In this document: positions 58,050-64,000 of the stretch, piece by piece
Layout: each line of letters opens with the position of its first letter
How positions within the stretch are numbered: the first letter of the stretch is position 1
DNA from: Sphingomonas montanisoli
GTDB taxonomy: Bacteria > Pseudomonadota > Alphaproteobacteria > Sphingomonadales > Sphingomonadaceae
Length of the DNA: 64,000 bases
Assembly (NCBI RefSeq): GCF_008274695.1
Contig: NZ_VTOU01000001.1
Span: forward strand, 868,001-932,000
Reading direction: 5' to 3'
The notes under the pieces: model-generated
Database searches by the model: none
Told to the model about the DNA's origin: nothing
The model's input: the letters and a program-made list of their open reading frames with translations, nothing else
Made by a program: the position numbers and the translations under genes

Positions 58050-58976
58050 TCAGCGCGCCGCCAGCTCCCAGCCCTTCGGCGTGCGATGGACGGCAACGCC
58101 AAGGATCGGGCCGAGCGCGGCGATATCCTCCCGGGTGCCGAGCGACAGCACGCCGCGGAACGGCCGGTTCGCAACCTCGGCCGTCGCCGACACGCGCTCC
58201 CCGGTATAGCGGCTCAGATGCGCCGCGACCTCGGCCATCGTCTGCCCGTCCGAGATCAGGCGGCCGTCGCGCCACGCCGCGACATCGCCGGGCACGACCG
58301 ATCCGACGACAGCCTGATCGCCCGCGACCCGCAACGACTTGCCCGCGTCGAGCCGCACCGCGTCGCTATCAGGATTGTACATCACGGCACCTTCGGACAC
58401 CTGGACCGCGGTGACGCCATGCTCGTGCACGACGTTGAATGCGGTGCCGACGTCGAGCAGTTGATCACCGCCAACCGAGACGCGGAACGGGTTCTTTTCG
58501 TCATGCCGGATCTCGAACAGCACCTCGCCGCGATCGAGCGTCGCCATGCGCGGGTCTGCGCTGTCCAGGCGGACGACGGTATTGCCGTTGAGGATCATCC
58601 GGCTGCCATCGGCCAGCGCGACGCTGCGCCGCTCGCCCGGTGCGGTCGCGACCGAAATGTCGCCGCCGCGATGATCGAGCATGTTCGATCCGACCAACGC
58701 CGCGACCGACGCCGCGAGCGCCCCGCCCAGCCACAGGCGGCGCGTGGTACGACGGCCGTGGCGCAGGCGGGCGGCATCCGCGATGCTCGGCACGACGACA
58801 GGCGCAGTCTCGGCCGGCAGCATCTCGCCCAGATCCTCCTCGGCGATGGCCAGTGCATGATAGGCTTCGGCGCGCGCGGGATCGCCGGCCATCCATGCGC
58901 CGAACGCCTCCCAGTCTTCGAAACCGGGATCGCGCAGGCGGATCACCCAGTCGAGCGCTTCGTCTTCGGTCGTCAT
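58050..58976 (-). CDS. FecR-family anti-sigma/sensor protein
   Basis: A 308-residue single-pass inner-membrane protein. Its cytoplasmic N-terminus (residues 1-80) has the DUF4880-type pattern EALDWVIRL...FGAWMAGDPARAEAYHAL that binds the sigma factor. One membrane helix (LWLGGALAASVAALVGSNM, about 82-100) follows, and then the periplasmic FecR beta domain (RSVALADGSRMILNGNTVVRL). It transmits the signal from the STN domain of the adjacent receptor to the FecI-like sigma factor encoded 36 bases upstream. Confidence 0.92.
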   Translation of the reverse strand: MTTEDEALDWVIRLRDPGFEDWEAFGAWMAGDPARAEAYHALAIAEEDLGEMLPAETAPVVVPSIADAARLRHGRRTTRRLWLGGALAASVAALVGSNMLDHRGGDISVATAPGERRSVALADGSRMILNGNTVVRLDSADPRMATLDRGEVLFEIRHDEKNPFRVSVGGDQLLDVGTAFNVVHEHGVTAVQVSEGAVMYNPDSDAVRLDAGKSLRVAGDQAVVGSVVPGDVAAWRDGRLISDGQTMAEVAAHLSRYTGERVSATAEVANRPFRGVLSLGTREDIAALGPILGVAVHRTPKGWELAAR

Positions 58977-59012
58977 CTCATGCCTCCGGAAGACGAAACG
59001 GAGTCGATCGCC

Positions 59013-59528
59013 TCAAACCTCATCGAAGCGTCTCCTGAGATCGATCATCGCGCGATAGGCGCGGCGGAGGTCGGATTCGACCGTGCTGATGCTGATGCCG
59101 AGTTCTTGCGCGATGTCGCGTTGGGCGACACCGTCGATCCGGTGCCTGCGGAAGATCTGCGCGGTCCGTTCGCCCAGCGCGTCGAGTTCGGACTGCGCGA
59201 TATCAAGCTGTTCGCGCGCGATCAGCCCACGTTCGGTCGACGGTTCGTCCGAGCGCCCCGGTTCGGTAACCGCGCTGTCCGACCAGTCGGAATCGCGCTT
59301 GGCCGCCTGCTTCGCCGAACGATAGCGATCGAGCATCAGGTTGTTCGCCGCCCGATAGAGATAGGAAAGCGGCTGCGCGATCGGTTTGGTCGGCGGATTC
59401 GCGCGGACGCGCATCCACAATTCCTGAAGGATGTCCTCCGCCTCCTCGCCCCCGCCATGCGCGGCGATGAAGCGGAGCAACGCCCCGCGGTTCTGCATCA
59501 ATATGGCTTCGAGGCCCGACTCCGCCAT
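59013..59528 (-). CDS. ECF sigma factor, FecI-like
   Basis: A 171-residue extracytoplasmic-function sigma factor. Region 2 is at about residues 10-75 (EEAEDILQELWMRVRAN, LSYLYRAANNLMLDRYR) and region 4 at about 110-165, with the helix-turn-helix QRDIAQELGISISTVESDL. The linker is rich in serine and acidic residues. First gene of the FecI-FecR-receptor set, it probably activates the receptor operon when the receptor binds its ligand. The ribosome site is weak. Confidence 0.92.
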   Translation of the reverse strand: MAESGLEAILMQNRGALLRFIAAHGGGEEAEDILQELWMRVRANPPTKPIAQPLSYLYRAANNLMLDRYRSAKQAAKRDSDWSDSAVTEPGRSDEPSTERGLIAREQLDIAQSELDALGERTAQIFRRHRIDGVAQRDIAQELGISISTVESDLRRAYRAMIDLRRRFDEV

Positions 59529-59564
59529 CGCTACGGCACGCTTCTCCCCATCCGGAAGCGGCCT

Positions 59565-60230
59565 CTAGCGCCTTTCCCCCATCGGCCGCAAACCGCGCGC
59601 GGCATCGGCCATCTCGCGGCGCAGGATCGCGGCCCCTTCGGCCGAGGCAAGCGGCAGCGCGACGAGCGCGAAACCGTGCGCGACCAAAGCGCGCCATTCG
59701 GCCGGATCGATCGCGTCGTCGATCCATTCCTGCACCGCGCCGCTGAGTATATGGATGAAGTGGCGCGCAACGAGATCGGCCGAAAGACCGGCCTTGATCT
59801 GCCCAGCATCGATCGTGGCCCCGATCAGCCGGTGCCAGTAATCAACGCCTTCATCGACCTGCGTGACATAGGATTTGCCCCCCCGGCTTTCGAGCCGCGC
59901 GGCGAAGAAGGCGCGATAGAAGGCCGGGTGACGATCGAGATTGTCGCCAAAGCCGTCGATCGCGGCGAAGACGCGCGACAGCGGATCGATCTGTCCCGCC
60001 GACAGCAACCGCGTCTCGCTCTCCCGGATCATCCGTTCGTAGAGCGCGGCGAGCAAACCTGCCTTCGATCCGAACAGATTATAGGGGGTGACTTCGGATA
60101 CCTGCGCGAGTTCGGCGACCTTGCGCATTGAGAATTCGCCGTTCGCCAGGCTGGCGCGCGTGGCCTTCACCAGCGCCTGGCGCCGTCCCTCCTTCGCGCT
60201 TTCCCGGCGCCCCGCAGCCGCTTCGATCAT
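59565..60230 (-). CDS. TetR-family transcriptional regulator
   Basis: A 221-residue repressor. The N-terminal helix-turn-helix occupies residues about 17-62 (ALVKATRASLANGEFSMRKV, then VSEVTPYNLFGSKAGLLAAL). The remaining helices form the ligand and dimer domain. It is divergent from the alpha/beta hydrolase and Baeyer-Villiger monooxygenase operon, with 99 bases between, so repression of that operon until a cyclic ketone or ester is present is the usual arrangement. Confidence 0.92.
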   Translation of the reverse strand: MIEAAAGRRESAKEGRRQALVKATRASLANGEFSMRKVAELAQVSEVTPYNLFGSKAGLLAALYERMIRESETRLLSAGQIDPLSRVFAAIDGFGDNLDRHPAFYRAFFAARLESRGGKSYVTQVDEGVDYWHRLIGATIDAGQIKAGLSADLVARHFIHILSGAVQEWIDDAIDPAEWRALVAHGFALVALPLASAEGAAILRREMADAARGLRPMGERR

Positions 60231-60289
60231 GCCCTAGCCATAAGGCGACTTTGTCCCCCTCGCAATTTGCCTCTTGCCGACCAATCACA

Positions 60290-60316
60290 AAAATATAGCA
60301 TGCTTTAAAAATAAAG
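60290..60316. promoter_or_regulatory. AT-rich control region with AGCATGCT palindrome
   Basis: The only strongly AT-rich stretch between the TetR gene and the hydrolase operon. It contains the perfect palindrome AGCATGCT (60297-60304) flanked by AAATAT and TTTAAAAATAAAG, and lies 25 bases before the hydrolase start. It is a fitting place for a promoter and a TetR operator. Confidence 0.4.
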
Positions 60317-60329
60317 CGAGTCGGAGAGA

Positions 60330-61259
60330 ATGATGGATAAGCTGACGCCGCTCAGCCGCATGCTGGTCGATCGGATGGCGGGCGGACATGATTGGGCCGA
60401 ACTTGGTCCGGTCGCGTTTCGCGACTACCTGACCGCCAATCGACAGCCGCCGACGGGCGAAGACAATATCGTTGCGCGGGATGCCGATGCCGATGGCGTG
60501 CCGGTGCGCATCTATCGCCCCGCCGAACGAACGGATCCGTTGCCAGTGCTGCTGTTCATGCATGGCGGCGGCTTCGTGTCGGGTACGGTCAACAACTATG
60601 ACCGGCTGTGCCACCGGATTGCGCGCAAGGCGGATTGCGCGGTCGTCTCGGTCGAATATCGCCTGGCGCCCGAACATCCCTATCCCGCCGCCGTGGAGGA
60701 CGCGATCGCGGCGCTCGGCTGGGTCGCGCGCGAGGGCGGCAAGCACGACATCGACACCAGCCGGATCGCGATCGGCGGCGACAGCGCGGGCGGCACGCTC
60801 TCGATCGTCGCGGCGCTCAACGCACGCGACAGCAACGGCCCGGCGATCCGGCACATGATGCTGATCTATCCGGGCCTCGACCTGGAAAGCGACACCGAGT
60901 CCAAGCGCGAATTCGGACAGGGCGGTTATATGCTCGACGCCGCCTTTTCGGCGATGTGCGTCGGCGCCTATACGCCCGACCCTGCCCGCCGCACCGAACC
61001 CAATGCATCGCCGCTGCGCGCGGACAGCGTCGCGGGTCTGCCGTCGGCTACGATCATCGTCCCCGAATGCGATCCGCTGCGCGACGACATCCTCGCCTTT
61101 TCCGCCCGGCTCGAAGCGGCGGGCGTGCCCGTCGATACCAAGGTCTATCCGGGTGTCTTCCACGGTTTCGTCAGCACTTTCGGGATCCTGCCCGAAGCCG
61201 ACGACGCCCTCGATCGCGCGACCGCCGGCCTGAAGGCCGCACTCGCACCTGCTGCATAG
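60330..61259 (+). CDS. Alpha/beta hydrolase, hormone-sensitive-lipase family
   Basis: A 309-residue esterase of the HSL (family IV) group. The oxyanion-hole motif HGGGF is at residues 78-82 and the nucleophile S152 is in GDSAGG. An aspartate in VPECDPLRDD and a histidine in VFHGFV complete the triad. It hydrolyses esters or lactones. It is directly followed, 11 bases later, by a Baeyer-Villiger monooxygenase gene, so the two probably convert a ketone to an ester or lactone and then to a hydroxy acid. GGAGAG precedes the start; ATG at 60333 is the alternative. No signal peptide. Confidence 0.93.
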   Translation: MMDKLTPLSRMLVDRMAGGHDWAELGPVAFRDYLTANRQPPTGEDNIVARDADADGVPVRIYRPAERTDPLPVLLFMHGGGFVSGTVNNYDRLCHRIARKADCAVVSVEYRLAPEHPYPAAVEDAIAALGWVAREGGKHDIDTSRIAIGGDSAGGTLSIVAALNARDSNGPAIRHMMLIYPGLDLESDTESKREFGQGGYMLDAAFSAMCVGAYTPDPARRTEPNASPLRADSVAGLPSATIIVPECDPLRDDILAFSARLEAAGVPVDTKVYPGVFHGFVSTFGILPEADDALDRATAGLKAALAPAA

Positions 61260-61270
61260 GAGAGAAAGAC

Positions 61271-63052
61271 ATGGCCACGATCAGCCCCGAAAGTCCCGCC
61301 GAGATCCTCGCCCGCTACCGCGCCGAGCGCGACAAGCGGATCGATGCGAAGGGCAACGGCCAATATGTCGACGCGGTCGGGACGCTCGCGCGCTTCGGCG
61401 ATGCCGATCCCAATGCCGCGCCGCGCATCGAGCGCGATCCGATCACGGCCGAGGTCGAGGTGCTGATCGTCGGCGCGGGGTTCGGCGGGTTGCTGACCGC
61501 CGCACGGCTCAAGGAAGCGGGAATCACCGATGTCCGCATCCTCGACCTCGCGTCGGACTTTGGCGGCACATGGTATTGGAATCGCTATCCGGGCGTTCAG
61601 TGCGACATCGAGTCCTATTCGTACCTGCCGCTGCTGGAGGAGACGGGCTATGTCGCCAAGCATCGCTATGCTTATGGTGACGAGATCCGCGAATATTCGC
61701 AGTTTCTGGGTCGTTATTTCGATCTCTATCCCAAGGCGAGCTTCCAGACCAGGGTGACCGACGTCGAGTGGGATGCGGCCACGCAACGCTGGCAGGTGAA
61801 CACCGATCGCGGCGACCGTTTCTCCGCGCGCTATTTCATGCTCGCGGTCGGTCGGGTCAGCCGGCCCAAGCTGCCCGGCATCCCCGGCATCGAAAAGTTC
61901 AGGGGACACAGCTTCCACACCAGCCGCTGGGACTATGGCTATACGGGCGGCGATACCCATGCCGATCTCGACAAACTGGGCGACAAGAGGGTGGCCGTGA
62001 TCGGCACCGGCGCGACGGGCATCCAGTTGATCCCGCGCGTCGCCAAAACCGCGAAGCATCTGACCGTGTTCCAGCGTACGCCATCGTCGGTCGGCATCCG
62101 CGGCAACCATGCGACCGACGTCGAATGGTATAAGTCGCAGAAGCCCGGCTGGCAGGAATATCGCCGGTCGCTGTTCCTCGATGCCGCATCGGGGCTGTGC
62201 GACGACAGCGAAATACGCGACGGATGGACCGAGACCGGCCGCATCCTGCGCGAAGGCAAGCCGGCGCATCCCGAAACGCCCGAGGAGATGGGCAAGCGCG
62301 CGATGATGGCCGACATTCAGGTGATGAACGGCCGGCGCGCGCGGATCGACGAGACGGTCAAGGATCGCGAGACCGCCGAGAAGCTCAAGCCCTGGTACAA
62401 TCTGTTCTGCAAGCGACCGACCTTCAACGACGAGTTCCTCGACGCCTTCAACCGTCCGAACGTGACCCTGGTCGACGCCAGCGGCGACGATGCGATCAGC
62501 GAAATCACCGAGACCGGCGTGGTCGCGGGCGGCAAAGACTATCCGGTCGACCTGATCATATACGCCTCAGGCTTCCAGGTGATCGGTACGGTCGGCCAGC
62601 GCGTGACCTTCCCGGTCAAGGGCCGCGACGGCGTGATGCTGGAGGATCATTGGGGCGCGGGCATGCGCACGCTCCACGGCCTGACCGCGCACAATTTCCC
62701 CAACTGGTTCTACATCGGCCAGGGGCAGAATGCGGTCGCCGCGAACTACACGACCACGGTCGACGATCAGGCCAAGCACCTCGCCTATATCCTGACCGAA
62801 GCGAAGAAGCGCGACGCGACGGTGATCGAACCGACCGCCGAGGCTGAGCAGGGCTGGCTCGACGAGATCCGCGCATCGAACAAGCGGCCGCCCGAATTCT
62901 ACGAGAATTGCACGCCCGGCTATTACAACAACGAGGGCAAGGGCGGCGTTACGATCTGGGCGGAGAGCTACGCCCCCGGAGCGACCGCCTTCAACGCGCT
63001 GCTCAAGACGTGGCGCGATGCGGGCGACATGAAGGGCCTTACCCTCCGGTAA
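61271..63052 (+). CDS. Baeyer-Villiger-type flavin monooxygenase
   Basis: A 593-residue class B flavoprotein monooxygenase. FAD motif GAGFGG is at residues 68-73, GGTWYWNRYPG at 98-108, the Baeyer-Villiger fingerprint FxGxxxHxxxWD at 210-221 (FRGHSFHTSRWD), and NADPH motif GTGATG at 245-250. Length and the 60-residue N-terminal extension match cyclohexanone/phenylacetone/steroid monooxygenases. It inserts oxygen next to a ketone using NADPH and O2. GGAGAGAAAGAC precedes the start. It is in one operon with the HSL hydrolase under the divergent TetR gene. Confidence 0.95.
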   Translation: MATISPESPAEILARYRAERDKRIDAKGNGQYVDAVGTLARFGDADPNAAPRIERDPITAEVEVLIVGAGFGGLLTAARLKEAGITDVRILDLASDFGGTWYWNRYPGVQCDIESYSYLPLLEETGYVAKHRYAYGDEIREYSQFLGRYFDLYPKASFQTRVTDVEWDAATQRWQVNTDRGDRFSARYFMLAVGRVSRPKLPGIPGIEKFRGHSFHTSRWDYGYTGGDTHADLDKLGDKRVAVIGTGATGIQLIPRVAKTAKHLTVFQRTPSSVGIRGNHATDVEWYKSQKPGWQEYRRSLFLDAASGLCDDSEIRDGWTETGRILREGKPAHPETPEEMGKRAMMADIQVMNGRRARIDETVKDRETAEKLKPWYNLFCKRPTFNDEFLDAFNRPNVTLVDASGDDAISEITETGVVAGGKDYPVDLIIYASGFQVIGTVGQRVTFPVKGRDGVMLEDHWGAGMRTLHGLTAHNFPNWFYIGQGQNAVAANYTTTVDDQAKHLAYILTEAKKRDATVIEPTAEAEQGWLDEIRASNKRPPEFYENCTPGYYNNEGKGGVTIWAESYAPGATAFNALLKTWRDAGDMKGLTLR

Positions 63053-63056
63053 GATG

Positions 63057-63084
63057 GTTGGTCCGGCGGTAATGCCGGACCAAC
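63057..63084. terminator. Hairpin between convergent genes
   Basis: Exact 11-bp arms GTTGGTCCGGC and GCCGGACCAAC with a GGTAAT loop, in the 39-base gap between the monooxygenase stop and the stop of the opposite Old Yellow Enzyme gene. There is no T-run; it is a probable shared terminator. Confidence 0.65.
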
Positions 63085-63091
63085 GCCCCTA

Positions 63092-64000
63092 TCACCCGGC
63101 CATTGCCGGATAGTCGGTATAGCCTGCCTCGGCGCCGCCATAGATCGTCATCTGGTTCGGATCGGCGAGTTCGGCGCCGATCTTGAACCGTTCGAACAGA
63201 TCGGGGTTGGAGATGTAGCGGCGGCCGAACACGAACAAATCGGCCATACCGGCATCGAGCGTCTTTTGCGCGAGATCGAGTGTCAGATCGCCCGAGGCGA
63301 TGATCGGACCGCTGAAGCGGTCGCGCAGGAACTGGTACGGCCAGTGCGACCACACTTCGACCTGCCCCTCGGTGCTTGCCACGGTCGAGAATTCGTTGAG
63401 ATGCTGGTAGGACAGGCTTGTCTGGAAATGCAGATAAGCGGGCTTCATCGCGTCGAGCTTGCGGACGAGCAGGTCGTAGGTCGGCTCGACCTCGGCATCG
63501 TCGATGTCGTTGTAGCGGATGCCGGGTGCGATCTTGATGCCGGTCCGTTCCGGCCCGAACACCTTGAACAGCCGCTCCATCGCCTCGATCGCGAAGCGGG
63601 TGCGCTTTTCGGGGGTGCCGCCCCATTTGTCGTCGCGCTGGTTGGTGTTGGTCGACAGGAACTGCATCGGCAGATAGCCCGACGCGCCGTGCAGTTCGAT
63701 CCCGTCGAAGCCGGCAGCCTTGGCGTTGACCGCCGCGCGTTCCAGCCCGTCGAGCACGCCGTCGACCTCGTCGGTCTCGAGCGCGCGGGGCATCGCCATG
63801 CGGACGAGTTGGACATTGCCGTCATCGCCGATGGTCAGAATCTGGAAATCGGCCTGCACCGCCGAGGGCGCGACCAGCTGGTGCCCGCCATTGTTGACCG
63901 GATCGCCAACGCGGCCGCAGTGCATCAGCTGCATGAAAATCTTGCCGCCGCGCGCGTGGACGGCGTCGGTGACGGCCTTCCATCCGGCGGTCTGTTCGTC
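63092..64000 (-). CDS. Old Yellow Enzyme family flavin reductase (start beyond window)
   Basis: The frame is open to the last base of the window, giving 302 residues of the C-terminal part of an FMN-containing ene-reductase (N-ethylmaleimide reductase / xenobiotic reductase group). Visible parts include FMQLMHCGRV early in the barrel, GFDGIELHGASGYLPMQFL, TNTNQRDDKWGG, and a phosphate-binding end segment IIASGDLTLDLA followed by FVFGRRYISNPDLFERF. It reduces activated C=C bonds with NAD(P)H. It converges on the Baeyer-Villiger operon and could saturate an enone before ring oxygenation. The first roughly 70 residues are missing because the window ends. Confidence 0.93.
   Translation of the reverse strand, partial: DEQTAGWKAVTDAVHARGGKIFMQLMHCGRVGDPVNNGGHQLVAPSAVQADFQILTIGDDGNVQLVRMAMPRALETDEVDGVLDGLERAAVNAKAAGFDGIELHGASGYLPMQFLSTNTNQRDDKWGGTPEKRTRFAIEAMERLFKVFGPERTGIKIAPGIRYNDIDDAEVEPTYDLLVRKLDAMKPAYLHFQTSLSYQHLNEFSTVASTEGQVEVWSHWPYQFLRDRFSGPIIASGDLTLDLAQKTLDAGMADLFVFGRRYISNPDLFERFKIGAELADPNQMTIYGGAEAGYTDYPAMAG

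Noticed and set aside
55630-58275. A longer TonB receptor starting at 58275
   Set aside because: The extra 76 residues overlap FecR out of frame and precede a normal signal peptide that starts at 58047.

Overview
The window is GC-rich DNA that looks like the chromosome (or a large plasmid) of a sphingomonad-type alphaproteobacterium. The signs are TonB-dependent receptors, a FecI/FecR pair, several spinster-like MFS carriers, many short-chain dehydrogenases, an alphaproteobacterial LexA box, and families of short GC-rich palindromic repeats between genes. Genus cannot be fixed from sequence alone. No rRNA, tRNA, CRISPR array, integrase or insertion-sequence transposase was seen. No gap between genes exceeds 300 bases.

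Layout. 1-8.4 kb: end of a LysR regulator, an LLM flavin monooxygenase, then leftward genes for an SDR, a LuxR-type regulator and a TonB receptor, plus a SnoaL-like protein and an MFS carrier. 8.5-18.9 kb: a tight rightward nine-gene operon with an AtuA-like protein, a Coq4-like protein, a TauD/TfdA dioxygenase, two amidohydrolases, an MFS carrier, a CoA ligase and two SDRs. 18.9-31.3 kb: amidohydrolases, an IclR regulator, a second AtuA-like protein, a sulfotransferase with a DUF1214-like partner, a leftward operon (KstD-like flavoprotein, 6-oxocamphor-hydrolase-like beta-diketone hydrolase, LysR) and an AraC regulator. 31.5-43.5 kb: a beta-oxidation-like block with a tandem acyl-CoA dehydrogenase, two crotonases, SDRs, a thioesterase, an MFS carrier, a CoA ligase and an alcohol dehydrogenase. 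Every transcription unit here carries the same 16-bp dyad TTCC-N8-GGAA in its upstream region, and an IclR gene sits next to one copy. 43.7-50 kb: GntR regulator divergent from a P450 - GMC oxidoreductase - SMP-30 lactonase operon, then VOC and MFS genes. 50-59.5 kb: a SirB1-like protein, a large autotransporter, an SOS-box-controlled tiny membrane ORF interrupted by a DUF559-carrying palindromic element, a DUF2147 protein, and a FecI-FecR-TonB receptor system. 59.6-64 kb: TetR divergent from an alpha/beta hydrolase and a Baeyer-Villiger monooxygenase, then an Old Yellow Enzyme running off the end.

Taken together the region reads as a catabolic island for an alicyclic, terpenoid-, steroid- or cyclic-ketone-like substrate. 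Uptake would be by TonB receptors and MFS carriers, oxidation by the P450, GMC, SDR and KstD-like enzymes, ring opening by the Baeyer-Villiger and retro-Claisen routes, CoA activation, then beta-oxidation. The actual substrate is not readable from the sequence. The most promising unexplained items are the TTCC-N8-GGAA regulon, the DUF559 palindromic element with its short relatives, and the LexA-box-controlled small membrane ORF.
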